Shown here one piece after another: positions 1-9,015 of a stretch of DNA of 64,000 nt. Position 1 is the stretch's first letter. Each line of letters opens with the position of its first letter. The translations under genes and the position numbers were made by a program. Under the pieces are notes generated by a model. The model was not told where the DNA came from and made no database searches. It saw only the letters and a list, made by a program, of their open reading frames with translations. Source of the DNA: Paenibacillus sp. RUD330 (lineage in GTDB: Bacteria > Bacillota > Bacilli > Paenibacillales > Paenibacillaceae); NCBI RefSeq assembly GCF_002243345.2, contig NZ_CP022655.2, positions 4,094,501 through 4,158,500 of the forward strand, written 5' to 3'.

Positions 1-6
1 AGGCTG

Positions 7-471
7 CTACGAAACATCGAAGCCCGCCTCCTTCCCGATCTCCTGGATGAAGTCGTCGACCATTTCAGGAATGTCTCGGTTCGTCTTCTCCAACGCCCGC
101 TTGAAGAAATGAGTACCGGGGACAAAGCCGAGATTCTTCTTGGTTCTCCGAATCCGGCCGTTCTTCATCTTCTTGCGTGTCACTTTTACCAGCTTGTGGC
201 CATCTTCAACCATGCGAGCGTACCAGACTTTGGTGCCGACTTCGATCGTCTCGCTAGGATCCACAAACAGGATCCATTCCTTCTGTCCCTTATAGGCCTC
301 ACGATTGAAAGAAGCCCGGAGACGCCCGGAGCTGACCGGCACCTCGGCAGCACAATTCTTTAGGTGCTGCTTCCCGACATCGTAGCGAAGCTCGTTGTAA
401 CGATTTTTGTCTCGAGCCGCATGCCCCAGCGCCTTGGAAAGGTGGTCGAGACCTTCGATCTTGAAACTCAT
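7..471 (-). CDS. HK97 gp10-type tail-completion/head-tail protein
   Basis: 154-residue basic protein that looks like the HK97 gp10 family, which joins head and tail in siphoviruses. The support is its place directly after the connector and head-closure genes and the family-like pattern of a short helical N-terminus (GLDHLSKALGHAARDKN), a central beta region with VEDGHK, and a C-terminal helix. The start overlaps the stop of the preceding gene in ATGA fashion (468-471), so translation is probably coupled. It is the last gene of the leftward late operon visible here; the operon continues beyond the left edge. Family assignment rests on order and pattern, not a search. Confidence 0.8.
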   Translation of the reverse strand: MSFKIEGLDHLSKALGHAARDKNRYNELRYDVGKQHLKNCAAEVPVSSGRLRASFNREAYKGQKEWILFVDPSETIEVGTKVWYARMVEDGHKLVKVTRKKMKNGRIRRTKKNLGFVPGTHFFKRALEKTNRDIPEMVDDFIQEIGKEAGFDVS

Positions 472-803
472 GCCGAACCCTCCCGCTCCACCTGAACCTC
501 CGTATGGTGATTATTGGGCCGATACGGTTCGCCCGCCCGGTACTCGCCGGCCCCGTTGACCTTCAGCAGGTCCCCTGCTTGCACGTCGGCTGCCGCGGGC
601 ATATAGAGCATGTAGATTTCCACGATTTCCGTATCCGGTTCTCCGCGATTCGCCTCGATGCTTTTACGAGACAGTCGGCATGGGTATGGGTGAAGGTTAA
701 CCTGCTGATAATCGTCAGCCCCGTTAAGGGGCGTATTGTACTCGTCCTTTTGCGGTAGCGAGCGCCAAACGGTGCAGCGCTGCGACATCAGTCGTCGGCT
801 CAT
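468..803 (-). CDS. Phage head-closure protein
   Basis: About 111 residues, matching the size and pattern of SPP1 gp16-like head-closure (stopper) proteins: short N-terminal RRLMSQRCTVWR, then a small beta barrel with EIYMLYMPAAADVQAGDLLKVNG. A GTG at 818 overlaps the previous stop, but a strong ribosome site (GAGGGGG) lies inside that extension and sits 6-7 bases before ATG at 803, so 803 is chosen. It lies between the connector gene and the gp10-type gene in the order usual for HK97-like phages. Confidence 0.78.
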   Translation of the reverse strand: MSRRLMSQRCTVWRSLPQKDEYNTPLNGADDYQQVNLHPYPCRLSRKSIEANRGEPDTEIVEIYMLYMPAAADVQAGDLLKVNGAGEYRAGEPYRPNNHHTEVQVEREGSA

Positions 804-814
804 AAACTGCCCCC

Positions 815-1366
815 TCACATATCTGGACGGATGTGAGGACCGATCAAGGCCTTCACAGCGCCTGGCATGTCGGATTCCCCAGCCGCATAAGTCACGGAGG
901 CGTCTCCAAGTCGCTCAGTTTGGACGCCCGGCTCCCTCTGAAGGTGCTTCATCAGCATGATGCAAGCGAATTCCAGTGTCTCCGGCAGCGTGCGGGGGCT
1001 TTGCTCAGTCGCCTCGTCCGGCAGAACATACCCCGCGGAGTATGTGACGCTGATAGCACGGTCGCCACAGGGCCAGCCGCATTCCCGGAAGAGGATGCCG
1101 AAATCCAGTATTTCGACGCCCGAGAGCGTTGCGCCAGCGCCGGATATGCTGGATATGGACTGAATTGGGTAGTTCGGGAGCCGGATATACTTCCCCGGCA
1201 GTCCCGTGATCCTGCTGCTATGGGTCTGGAGCTTGAATTGACGCCTGCAAGCCTCCTCAATCATCGTCGAGGCGACCGCGATCAGCTCCAGCAGCTCGAT
1301 GTCCTGGGAATCGTCCTCGGGATCAAGCCCCATCATCGTCTTTGCTTTGCTCAGCGTGGTCAGCAT
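815..1366 (-). CDS. Phage head-tail connector (gp6-like)
   Basis: 183 residues. The N-terminal helical part (LSKAKTMMGL, then DIELLELIAVASTMIEEACRRQF) is typical of HK97 gp6/phi29 gp10-type connector proteins that form the ring below the portal. A proline- and glycine-rich middle (LPGKYIRLPNYPIQSISS) is also common in this family. The gene follows the capsid gene by 16 bases and precedes head closure, which is the canonical position. Function as head-tail joining is family knowledge. Confidence 0.82.
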   Translation of the reverse strand: MLTTLSKAKTMMGLDPEDDSQDIELLELIAVASTMIEEACRRQFKLQTHSSRITGLPGKYIRLPNYPIQSISSISGAGATLSGVEILDFGILFRECGWPCGDRAISVTYSAGYVLPDEATEQSPRTLPETLEFACIMLMKHLQREPGVQTERLGDASVTYAAGESDMPGAVKALIGPHIRPDM

Positions 1367-1382
1367 GCCGCGTCAGCCTCCA

Positions 1383-2591
1383 TTAGGACAGCGTGACTTG
1401 AGCGAAGACGACGGACTCTGCATCCCACTTCTGAATGTCGTCACGAATGACAGCGCGGAGTTCCGTCGTGCGACGTCTCCAGGCGTCTCCGCCCTCTTTG
1501 GTAGTGTCCAGTTCATAGAACATGCGGCTGAAGAGTACGATCGCTTGCTTCAGATCGCCGATGAACATAGGAGCTTTGATCGTCGTCGTGCCTTCGCTCG
1601 GAAGGTATCGGTTTGCAACAACGATGACCTGACGTCCGCGGAACAGTTTTCGGCCTGGCTGCGTGATGTCATCGGTGAGAAGGTACCTGCCGGTCGAATC
1701 CTTTTGCGTATCCAACCAGTCATAGCCGTCCTGGTTCGTCAAGATGACGGCGTTAGCACTGATTGCCGGGTCGAGCCCAACGTTCAAGACCTTCTTGATC
1801 GGATCCAGACCCGACATCGCCTGCTTTGTCCAGGTAGTGAGCAGGTTCGTAATCAGCGTATTCCGCGTTACGACGGCTTTGCGGCCGATCCAGTTTGTGA
1901 TGTATGCCAGCAGGTTTTGGTCTGTATCTTGGAGCAAATTGTTGGTGATTGGCAGGAATCCGCCGCGATCCTTCAGCTTGTAGTTGACCGGCGTGAACGT
2001 AGGTCCGCCGATTTCAGGAACTGGAGCGTATTCATCCATGACCGCGAAAGGCGTCATCGTTCCGTAGTTTTCGAGGACCCGGGATCCGGAAAGCGCCGTG
2101 ACAGGCTCAACCGTTACGAATTCGGAAAGGTCATCTAGGCTCCGAGAGACCTTGTGAATCATCGTTTGGACGTCTTTCGGCACCAGAATGGACAGGTCTC
2201 CATCCGGAATAGCCGGGTTCGTTTGTCCTTCATTCAGAACCGTCCGACGCTGGTACTCGGAAATGACGCTCTGCATATCAGCCGTTATGTGCTGCCGGCG
2301 CACGCCGCGCAGGAAGATTCCCCGATACTCGGTCTCCAGCTCCGCATCTTCGCGGCTTTCCAGCCCTTTTTGGCCGCCAATTTCCGCTCCAGAACCACCG
2401 ACGCCGAGGTTTTCGCGGTCCTCCGTGTCCAGTTGCGTCAGCAGGTCGACTTTCTTCTGCAAGCTGCGGACTTCTTCCATCCGTTTATCAGCCTCATCGA
2501 CCTTGTTCTGGCCGATCATGGAGCGCACTTCCGTTTTTGCTTGGTTCAGTTGGGCCAGCAGTTCGCGCAGTTCTCTCGTCAATTCAATCAC
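1383..2591 (-). CDS. HK97-fold major capsid protein
   Basis: 402 residues, the normal size for an HK97-type major capsid protein. Residues 1-60 form a strongly helical, charged coiled coil, expected for the delta/scaffold domain removed by the prohead protease, followed by a Gly-rich linker (LGVGGSGAEIGGQ) near 65-75. From about 110 onward the sequence alternates as in the HK97 fold (LIPKDVQTMIHKVSRSLDDL-type segment, later GRQVIVVANRYLP and MFIGDLKQAIVLFSRMFYEL). The GTG at 2591 overlaps its own purine tract; TTG at 2582, six bases after GAGGTG, is an equally good start. The protease gene lies immediately upstream. Confidence 0.92.
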   Translation of the reverse strand: MIELTRELRELLAQLNQAKTEVRSMIGQNKVDEADKRMEEVRSLQKKVDLLTQLDTEDRENLGVGGSGAEIGGQKGLESREDAELETEYRGIFLRGVRRQHITADMQSVISEYQRRTVLNEGQTNPAIPDGDLSILVPKDVQTMIHKVSRSLDDLSEFVTVEPVTALSGSRVLENYGTMTPFAVMDEYAPVPEIGGPTFTPVNYKLKDRGGFLPITNNLLQDTDQNLLAYITNWIGRKAVVTRNTLITNLLTTWTKQAMSGLDPIKKVLNVGLDPAISANAVILTNQDGYDWLDTQKDSTGRYLLTDDITQPGRKLFRGRQVIVVANRYLPSEGTTTIKAPMFIGDLKQAIVLFSRMFYELDTTKEGGDAWRRRTTELRAVIRDDIQKWDAESVVFAQVTLS

Positions 2592-2627
2592 CTCATAGGT
2601 TTATTTGGGCACAAAAAAAGAACCAGA

Positions 2628-3269
2628 TCAGAGATCCAGTTCCATCAGCAGCAGCTTTTTGCGATATTCGTCAGCAGCTCGCCGTTCCTCAGCTTTGAAA
2701 TCACCCAGGGACCGGGCGGAAACTTCATTGGCCGGGTAGGCTGGGAAGGCAACGGGAGAGATTTCGTAGAGCTCGGCGTTCAGGATGGTCCGCTTGTAGA
2801 GCTTCCCGCCGCCCTCCCGAGACTCCGAGGCCCACTTTTCCTTGGTGACCAGCATCCCGAAGGAAACGCCGTCCACATCGCCACGTCTTATTGTCTCGAA
2901 AGCGTCATTCCCATGCGTTGTGTTGGGCAAGTCCAGCTCGAAACGGAGCTCTGTCTTGTCGCTGGTAACGCGCAGCGTGCCGCTCCTGGTGTTCCCGAGC
3001 ACCTGAGATGTGTCGTGCGACCACAGACCGACGACTCCGCGAGCAGCAAGGCTCTCGTCGAAGGCGCCTGCCGCGATCTGCTCAACGAAGGAGTCGCCAT
3101 AGTAATCGCGCATTTCTTCGCTGTCAGTATCGTACTTGATGGCCCCTGTGATGGTCCGTTTACTCGACTCCGTCTCCGTCGCTTCCGTCTCCCTGATCTC
3201 CATCCGGATCGGCAGGGTTCTCTTCTCCTTGGTCTTCGTCATCGTTTCCACTTGGCTCAGCTTGTTCAC
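2628..3269 (-). CDS. HK97-family prohead protease
   Basis: 213 residues of the U35/HK97 prohead protease family, which cleaves the capsid delta domain during head maturation. Visible hallmarks are LWSHDTSQVLGNTRSGTLR (catalytic His in WSHD), GDVDGVSFGM with the nucleophile Ser, and AVAFPAYP-like ISPVAFPAYPANEVSARS near the C-terminus. The reading frame overlaps the end of the portal gene by about 110 bases. The start is uncertain: a GTG at 3269 sits on the ribosome site itself, a CTG eight bases after GGAGG and ATG at 3242 are alternatives. Confidence 0.9.
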   Translation of the reverse strand: MNKLSQVETMTKTKEKRTLPIRMEIRETEATETESSKRTITGAIKYDTDSEEMRDYYGDSFVEQIAAGAFDESLAARGVVGLWSHDTSQVLGNTRSGTLRVTSDKTELRFELDLPNTTHGNDAFETIRRGDVDGVSFGMLVTKEKWASESREGGGKLYKRTILNAELYEISPVAFPAYPANEVSARSLGDFKAEERRAADEYRKKLLLMELDL

Positions 3270-4536
3270 CTCCCTTCACATATTGCTCGCCGGCCATTTC
3301 AAGCGGGATGACGTTGCCATTCGCATACAAACGATCGCCTCCAGCTGCCGGCCCCATTTCCTCCTTGGCTCGAGCTTCGTTAGGCATAAGAAAACCAGCC
3401 TGGATACCGGTTCGGTAGGCTTCATATCTAGTTTTGATGTCAGCCCGGACGATGGCGTCGATATTGAACTTGGAATAGTATCCTGCATCAAGCTCCCGAT
3501 CCATGAACAGCTTGTACGTGAGCTCCTGCTCGTATGTCGTGAGTATCGGCTGCTGCGTATCCGTGTAGAAGGCCATCTGCTGTTGCTCGACGTTGCTGAA
3601 CGTGGCCTTGGAGAGGTCGTTCAGCTGATGCATCTTGACCCCGAAGGCGTTGGCGATCTGCCGGAACGTCATCTCCGTGTTCTGCAGGAACTGTGCGTCG
3701 GTCATGTCCAAAGCTATTGGAGTAAACTGATAGCCTATTGGCAGAAGCGAAATCCGATGGCTGTTGTCCAGCCCGGAGGACATGCTTTCGAACTGCTCTC
3801 GAAACACTTTCTTGGCTGGTTCATCCAGCGTGCCGGTATACTGGATCAGCCCCTTGGTTTGGAGCCCCTCTTTGTAAAAATTGTTGAGAAATTTCCCAGC
3901 CGATCCCGCGTTCTCCACGGAACACCGGAGATAATCCATTGTCCGGACGCCAACAAGCCCATCTAGGGTAATCGACCCCTTGAAGTGGAGCATTTCATCC
4001 GGCATCACCTTCCGTTTTTGGCCGCCGCCGAGATCGACTTCATACCACATGCGCGTGCGCTGGCTGAGGACCGTGCCCAAATTGTTTGTGATCAGACCGG
4101 CGTCATCAACCCAAACCTTCACCCGCTGCGAATCAATGGGCCAAAGCGCAACGACCGCTCCGGATTTGCGATCGAATTCAATGTTGGCGTAGGCATTTCC
4201 GAAAGCGCGATGCGCCTCCATGGTCTTCCAGAAGTCAGAAGCCGACATGAAAGGGTTAGGACGCAGCTTCAGGATTCGCGCAAGGCTATGCTTGGCAGCC
4301 TTGCCGATTCCCTGTTCATCCTCGCGGTAGACTTTCAAGGGCAGCTTGGAAAGCGAATCGGATAGGATTTTGACGCACGCGAACACCGTATCCACCTTCA
4401 GGGCGTTCCAGCCCTTCACGTTGATTTCACCCGGTTTGACGTCTAATCCGAGGTATTCGAGCAGCCTGCGATCCTGCAGCCCTATTTCCTCGGAACGCTT
4501 CTCCCGCCTCCGTAGCCCTGGTGGCCATAATTTCAC
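3160..4536 (-). CDS. HK97-family phage portal protein
   Basis: 458 residues. Portal-family features include VKGWNALKVDTVFACVKILSDSLSKLPL near the N-terminus, SASDFWKTMEAHRAFGNAYANIEFDR, and the clip/wing segment with FREQFESMSSGLDNSHRISLLPIG followed by FLQNTEMTFRQIANAFGVKMHQL. The C-terminal ~35 residues are an acidic, low-complexity tail. The open frame extends upstream, but a GTG at 4536 preceded by AGGGGG seven bases away is the likely start and leaves 13 bases after the terminase stop. It forms the dodecameric vertex through which DNA is packaged. Confidence 0.92.
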   Translation of the reverse strand: MKLWPPGLRRREKRSEEIGLQDRRLLEYLGLDVKPGEINVKGWNALKVDTVFACVKILSDSLSKLPLKVYREDEQGIGKAAKHSLARILKLRPNPFMSASDFWKTMEAHRAFGNAYANIEFDRKSGAVVALWPIDSQRVKVWVDDAGLITNNLGTVLSQRTRMWYEVDLGGGQKRKVMPDEMLHFKGSITLDGLVGVRTMDYLRCSVENAGSAGKFLNNFYKEGLQTKGLIQYTGTLDEPAKKVFREQFESMSSGLDNSHRISLLPIGYQFTPIALDMTDAQFLQNTEMTFRQIANAFGVKMHQLNDLSKATFSNVEQQQMAFYTDTQQPILTTYEQELTYKLFMDRELDAGYYSKFNIDAIVRADIKTRYEAYRTGIQAGFLMPNEARAKEEMGPAAGGDRLYANGNVIPLEMAGEQYVKGGEQAEPSGNDDEDQGEENPADPDGDQGDGSDGDGVE

Positions 4537-4549
4537 ATGTTCACCCCCT

Positions 4550-6292
4550 TCATCTCCGCCATAATTTCTTGAGGAATTCCTCTTCGCTGAACTCGGACAC
4601 GTCCTCTGTATTCTCTTCGTTGAACATGGCTCGGACAAAGGCGTTGATGATGCAAGCAATCGGGTCGATCCGTTGCCTGGACTTGGCTTTGTCTAGCATG
4701 ATGTTGAGGTTGGCGTCTGCTTTTGAGATAGCATTGCCGAGAGCCCATGCGATAACAGGATTTCCATCGTGAATGATCCGACCTTCAAGCACCGCGTCCC
4801 GGAATCCCTTTGTCGGTTCTCCAAGCGTCTTGATGCCCTGCCGGATCTCAACCGGCACAAAGCCCTCAGACTCCATGTCCTGAGCGAACTGAGTGGCGTT
4901 GTAAGGGTCGAAGCAGTTCTCCGTGATCTTCCACCCTTGCTTATCGATCTGATCAAGGACGTAAGCCTTAATGAACCGATAGTCTACGACAGAGCCCGGC
5001 GTCGTCGTTATCCAACCGTCCCTGACCCAGCGACTATAGGGAACCTTGTCCGTCTTCTCCTTCTGAGAGAGGGCGTTTTCCGGCATGAACGAGTGGCCTT
5101 TGACGGCATACCAACCATTTTCCAGCGGGAAGACGAAACCGACGCTCGTAAGGTCAATCTTAGAGGACAAATCGACTCCGAGGAATCCAGTCATCCCTTC
5201 GAGCGATGGGAACGGGCGCTCATCGCTGGCCGTGCATGCCTTCCAGCGGTCCGGGCGAACGAACTTCTTTTCGCCGGTGGCCATCCAAACGTTCATGTTC
5301 TTCGTGAGGAAGTCGTCCATCGCTTCCGGCTTCTCAAGCGCCTCCTGCAGCCTGGCGCGGATATTGTTGATGCCTGCCGGATAAGACGCTGCGATCGGGT
5401 TCGCCTTGATCCAGGCGGATTCATCGCGGATGTCGTCAATCAGATTTCCTTCTTCGTCCTTGTCCAGCTCATTCACCATAGCGTAATACTGTTCGTTCTC
5501 CGCTGGATCGTCCGGGTCCAGAAGCCGGGAAACGTAATCATACTCGACGCGGTAGCATGGGCCGTTGATGTCGCCGGCTGTCGTGATCGTCATCAGCAAC
5601 GGCTGCGGCCGCGCCACCATGCCGGAGTCAAGGACGTCGTAAATCTCCGTGGTCTCATGGGCATGGTACTCGTCTATGATGGCCGCTTGAGGATTCAATC
5701 CGTCTCCGGTTTTCCCGTCATCTTTGGAAAGTGGACGGATGACCGACTCCGTCTTTAAATGGGTGATGCGGCCGTATGCTTCCTTCCATTTGCCGGCCAG
5801 CTCCGGGCAGTTGGCGAGCATTGCCTTGGATTCGCGGTACACGATCTTGGCCTGCTCGGTCTTCGTTGCCCCGATGTACACCTCAGACATGCCCTCGCCG
5901 AAGGCCATCGCCTCGTAGGTGGCGACGCAGCCAAGGGATTGCGACTTGGCATTCTTCCGGCCGACCTGCCAATAGGCCTTTCGGAACCGCCGATAGCCAG
6001 TTTCCGGGTCGATCCATCCGTAGATATTGCCGAAAACAAACACCTGAATGTCATGCGGTTCTATGCGCTGGTCCTTGAGGACGCCTTTGGTGTGCCGGAA
6101 CAGGCTCATCCACTCAAAGAACCGCATCGCCTTGTCCTCGTCGAACACATAGGGGAAGGCGGACGTTCCGGACCGGTCAATGTCACGCAAGAACCGCTCG
6201 CATGCCTGTTTGTGCTTGACGCAGGCCGGAACGTCGCCCTTCAGGACATCATGGCAGTAATGGATCATCCAATGCTTCAATCCAAGCGTCAT
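4550..6292 (-). CDS. terL: Terminase large subunit
   Basis: 580 residues after start correction. The N-terminal ATPase has a variant Walker A (GRKNAKSQS, about residue 110), a Walker B ending in IIDEYHAHE, and a motif III-like LLMTITTAG. The C-terminal nuclease half begins near GFLGVDLSSKIDLTSVGFVFP and ends with the terminase-typical GNAISKADANLNIMLDKAKSRQRIDPIACIINA. The ATG at 6292 overlaps the small-subunit stop as ATGA, which fixes the start; the longer frame to 6409 lies wholly within the small subunit gene. It packages DNA into proheads. Confidence 0.95.
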   Translation of the reverse strand: MTLGLKHWMIHYCHDVLKGDVPACVKHKQACERFLRDIDRSGTSAFPYVFDEDKAMRFFEWMSLFRHTKGVLKDQRIEPHDIQVFVFGNIYGWIDPETGYRRFRKAYWQVGRKNAKSQSLGCVATYEAMAFGEGMSEVYIGATKTEQAKIVYRESKAMLANCPELAGKWKEAYGRITHLKTESVIRPLSKDDGKTGDGLNPQAAIIDEYHAHETTEIYDVLDSGMVARPQPLLMTITTAGDINGPCYRVEYDYVSRLLDPDDPAENEQYYAMVNELDKDEEGNLIDDIRDESAWIKANPIAASYPAGINNIRARLQEALEKPEAMDDFLTKNMNVWMATGEKKFVRPDRWKACTASDERPFPSLEGMTGFLGVDLSSKIDLTSVGFVFPLENGWYAVKGHSFMPENALSQKEKTDKVPYSRWVRDGWITTTPGSVVDYRFIKAYVLDQIDKQGWKITENCFDPYNATQFAQDMESEGFVPVEIRQGIKTLGEPTKGFRDAVLEGRIIHDGNPVIAWALGNAISKADANLNIMLDKAKSRQRIDPIACIINAFVRAMFNEENTEDVSEFSEEEFLKKLWRR

Positions 6293-6825
6293 ACGTCGCC
6301 AAACCTCGATTCGAAGGAAGATGGCTGCCCTTTCTCCGGCGCCTTCGGGACCACCAAACGACAACGGGAGGCAATGGTGAGACCAAGATCCGCAGCAGCT
6401 TGCCGGCATTGCTTGAATAACTTGTCCTGATTGAGGAGTAGGTCCGCAAATACAGCGCTCGCCACCTCAATCAAGGTCGTGTTAGGGATCTGTTCCCCGT
6501 CGATGTCGTCCGAATCTTTGACTTCGTATTGCCGCACCGGTTCCCGGTTGAGCAGCTGATCCGTCACCTTCAGGTAGAGAGCACGAGCAACAATGTACCG
6601 GGCCAGCGCATCCACGTCCAAATTGGAAATGATGCCGATTTTCTGGAGCTCAGCAGCGATTTTGTTGAATTCCCGCTTGTGTTCCTTGGACAAATAAGAA
6701 GGCGCCCGGACTTTGTCGGCGGGCGCCTTAATCTCTTGCTTCTCGCGTTCTTCAATTTCCTGTTTCGTCAGGTGCTTTTTGCCTTTGACGAGGAGTAGTT
6801 TGACCGGTTGCCTCTGACCTGCCAT
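6289..6825 (-). CDS. terS: Terminase small subunit (P27 family)
   Basis: 178 residues, resembling P27-type small terminases: basic start (MAGQRQPVKLLLVKGKKHLTKQEIEEREKQE), then KAPADKVRAPSYLSKEHKREFNKIAAELQKIGIISNLDVDALARYI, the usual helical DNA-recognition core. It is translationally coupled to terL by a 4-base overlap. The C-terminal part covers oligomerisation helices. Upstream, 6826-6950 is a short GC-rich spacer without a convincing gene. Confidence 0.9.
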   Translation of the reverse strand: MAGQRQPVKLLLVKGKKHLTKQEIEEREKQEIKAPADKVRAPSYLSKEHKREFNKIAAELQKIGIISNLDVDALARYIVARALYLKVTDQLLNREPVRQYEVKDSDDIDGEQIPNTTLIEVASAVFADLLLNQDKLFKQCRQAAADLGLTIASRCRLVVPKAPEKGQPSSFESRFGDV

Positions 6826-6950
6826 TTTCAGGACCTCCTATCATGGGAATTTTTCGTGGGGAACTTTTTTCAAGGAAAGCTGACCGGCGGTCTATAGGGT
6901 CCTACCTGAAATGTTTTTGGGGTGCCCCCGGGGGTCTGTAGTCGACTTGC

Positions 6951-7325
6951 TCATAACTGCTCCTGTTCATCGACAATCAGACCAAAGGACACCAGCCGTT
7001 GAAGTACCCTTTCTTTCATTGGTCCTTCGTTGAGATGTTCGTAAGCCATTATCATTGTGTCTGCCATCTCGACGTATATTTCCATCCCTTGAACGCTAAT
7101 CACTGCTTGCAGGCCGTCGAATCCTTCCTCGTCAGTGATAGGGCCGTCAACTGCAGCAACTTCGATGACCGTCCACTTGCTCGCCGAAAACCTCGAATGC
7201 CATCCACCTGAGAGCCGTTGAGTCATGTCATGGCGCACGTAGTAGCGCTTGCCCAGCGTCTCAAGCGCCTGGCAAGCATTCAACATCTGCGCCTTATCCC
7301 TGAACTCCCTGCTAAAAGTCTCCAT
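6951..7325 (-). CDS. Hypothetical phage protein
   Basis: 124 residues, acidic, no family recognised. It starts METFSREFRDKAQMLNACQALETLGKR and has a likely alpha-beta arrangement. It sits between the HNH gene cluster and the terminases in the same direction and starts two bases after the stop of the 70-residue gene upstream (7328), so the two are probably co-translated. No membrane segment or signal peptide is visible. Confidence 0.55.
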   Translation of the reverse strand: METFSREFRDKAQMLNACQALETLGKRYYVRHDMTQRLSGGWHSRFSASKWTVIEVAAVDGPITDEEGFDGLQAVISVQGMEIYVEMADTMIMAYEHLNEGPMKERVLQRLVSFGLIVDEQEQL

Positions 7326-7327
7326 CC

Positions 7328-7540
7328 TTATTCCCCCTCAATGGGTGCTACTTCAACCCTGACAGCTTCCATGATTAGCTTCTCCAACATTCCTGTCATA
7401 GCTTGATTCATTAAATCCGGATGGGCGCCGCTGGCAACGGCTGCACGAGTAATGTTGCTCTGCGCTTCTACAAAAGGTTGAAACCATTCAGCCAGCCGAA
7501 CATTCACTTTCACTTTCCCAACCCCGTTAACTTCATCCAT
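7328..7540 (-). CDS. Small hypothetical phage protein
   Basis: 70 residues when started at ATG 7540, which has AAAGGAG eight bases upstream; the frame itself opens at GTG 7549. Sequence begins MDEVNGVGKVKVNVRLAEWFQPFVEAQ and is helical and acidic. No family recognised. It is tightly packed with the 124-residue gene downstream. Confidence 0.5.
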   Translation of the reverse strand: MDEVNGVGKVKVNVRLAEWFQPFVEAQSNITRAAVASGAHPDLMNQAMTGMLEKLIMEAVRVEVAPIEGE

Positions 7541-7576
7541 CCAAACCACTCCTTTGTGGATAATATTGTGAATAAA

Positions 7577-7906
7577 TCAGGGCTTCCTAACTCCACTTCC
7601 TCCGATGGGAGGAGGAAGTATATGGTAAGGCGCGATATACCGGTTTCCAGCAACCCGCTGCACCATGGCTTCCATGCGTTCCGTCTTCTCGTTCTCCCGC
7701 TTGCATCGTTCCTCTTGCTTTTGAAGCTCTGCGCGGAGCTTTTCCTCTAGTGTCCTGCCCAATAGGGCGTCCCTGATTCCGCGTCGAACGATTACCTTGT
7801 CCTGCTGGTTGATACCAGGAATATGCAGTTCAATGAGTGCCGTTCCTTCCCCGACATAGCGGACGCTGCGAATGCCCCATTCGTTGAGGCGAAATGTTTT
7901 AGCCAT
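7577..7906 (-). CDS. Hypothetical phage protein with coiled coil
   Basis: 109 residues from ATG 7906, which has GGAGGG seven bases upstream and overlaps the end of the HNH gene; the longer frame to 8029 is inside HNH. The N-terminal half is beta rich (ALIELHIPGINQQDKVIVRRG), residues about 55-85 form a charged coiled coil (EEKLRAELQKQEERCKRENEKTERMEAM). No function is recognised. Confidence 0.5.
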   Translation of the reverse strand: MAKTFRLNEWGIRSVRYVGEGTALIELHIPGINQQDKVIVRRGIRDALLGRTLEEKLRAELQKQEERCKRENEKTERMEAMVQRVAGNRYIAPYHILPPPIGGSGVRKP

Positions 7907-8258
7907 TACCGAACCCTCCATCCTCTCGTACAGTCTTCGAATCATGACACGACTTACACAGCGGCTGCCAGTTCCTTGTGTCCCAGAACAGCGCCTTGTC
8001 TCCCTTGTGCGGGATAATATGGTCGACAACGGTAGCCGCCGTGACGATGCCTCGCTGATAGCAATAGAGGCACATGGGATGCCGCTTCAGGTAGTCGGCC
8101 CGTGCCGCCCGCCATCGGGCATCGTATCCGCGCTTGCTGGCCGATCCCCGCTCCCGGTCGTACCGATGGCGGTCCTTTGTATGGTCGGTGCAGAATCGTT
8201 CCCTGGACAGTTGCCTGCAGCCGGTATGCCCACATGGCTTCAGCGGCCGCTCCGGCAT
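7899..8258 (-). CDS. HNH endonuclease
   Basis: 119 residues with two zinc-binding knuckles (CYQRG preceded by CLYC, and CKSC) around the HNH core: ATVVDHIIPHKGDKALFWDTRNWQPLCKSCHDSKT. N-terminal Cys/His pairs (CGHTGC, CTDH) may bind a further zinc. Phage HNH proteins next to terminase genes stimulate terminase nicking at pac/cos sites; that role is family knowledge and the position here fits. The stop of the previous gene and this start are one base apart (TGATATG). Confidence 0.9.
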   Translation of the reverse strand: MPERPLKPCGHTGCRQLSRERFCTDHTKDRHRYDRERGSASKRGYDARWRAARADYLKRHPMCLYCYQRGIVTAATVVDHIIPHKGDKALFWDTRNWQPLCKSCHDSKTVREDGGFGNG

Positions 8259-8259
8259 A

Positions 8260-8535
8260 TCAGATCAGACCTTCCGCATGCCAGGCGTCGAAGTATGACT
8301 TGTAACCCAGCTCTTCTCCCGTACGTGTCACGGATTCGCCGTTCCATTGGAACGTTTGCGGTCCCAGGAGAGCGAGGTACTTGTCCTTTTTCTTGTCGTC
8401 CTCGATCGAGGCGCCGAAGAAAGTGACGAATGTCTCGATATCGACCGATGCTCCCAAATCCCCCAATATGATTTGACCGTCAACGATCTTGGAGCCGAGT
8501 TTTTCGTTTACCCATTCCGTTGCTGATGCCGCCAT
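8260..8535 (-). CDS. Hypothetical phage protein
   Basis: 91 residues with a clear GGGAGG ribosome site. Starts MAASATEWVNEKLGSKIVDGQIILG and contains no recognised motif. It lies directly upstream of the HNH gene in the same direction and is small and acidic like many phage accessory proteins. No function offered. Confidence 0.5.
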   Translation of the reverse strand: MAASATEWVNEKLGSKIVDGQIILGDLGASVDIETFVTFFGASIEDDKKKDKYLALLGPQTFQWNGESVTRTGEELGYKSYFDAWHAEGLI

Positions 8536-8556
8536 TTTATATTCCTCCCTTTTCCT

Positions 8557-9000
8557 TTACATGAATGCTCTGCGTTTCAGTACAAATGTTCTAGCAACGG
8601 TGTCGTTGTTCTTCACGTAATTCCGGTAATAACGCATCCTCGCTTCGATCGATCCGCCAGCGCTCGCTGCATTTGTGAGCGTAGCCATCCCGACGGTGTG
8701 GAACTTGTTGCCGGTGTTCGCATCCGAAAACTGATGTTCGACATACCAAGATGTCGTAACTCCCGAAGTCTCGGCCGTCGTGACGAAAACCGACCTATGT
8801 CCATCCGTGTCATTCCAAGTCGGCTCCGTGTACGCAGCTCCTGCTGCTAAGGAAATCGTCACAAGGTCGGGTAGTTCTTTCGTCATCCCCACGAACCGAA
8901 CGTTTCTGCTACCGTCAGGGTTGATTCCGTCCCCTTCGTTGGCAATCGTTCCATTCGTCCGATATAAATCGCCTCCACGAGGCGAATACCCATTTGCCAT
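8557..9000 (-). CDS. Hypothetical phage protein, beta-rich
   Basis: 147 residues. The Gly/Asn/Thr-rich, beta-prone sequence (MANGYSPRGGDLYRTNGTIANEGDGINPDGSRNV at the start, FHTVGMATLTNAASAGG later) resembles virion decoration, fibre or neck proteins, but I do not recognise a family. Basic C-terminus (FVLKRRAFM). Located upstream of the packaging genes, not in the usual tail region, so a structural role is only a guess. Confidence 0.5.
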   Translation of the reverse strand: MANGYSPRGGDLYRTNGTIANEGDGINPDGSRNVRFVGMTKELPDLVTISLAAGAAYTEPTWNDTDGHRSVFVTTAETSGVTTSWYVEHQFSDANTGNKFHTVGMATLTNAASAGGSIEARMRYYRNYVKNNDTVARTFVLKRRAFM

Positions 9001-9015
9001 ATTGCATCAACCTTC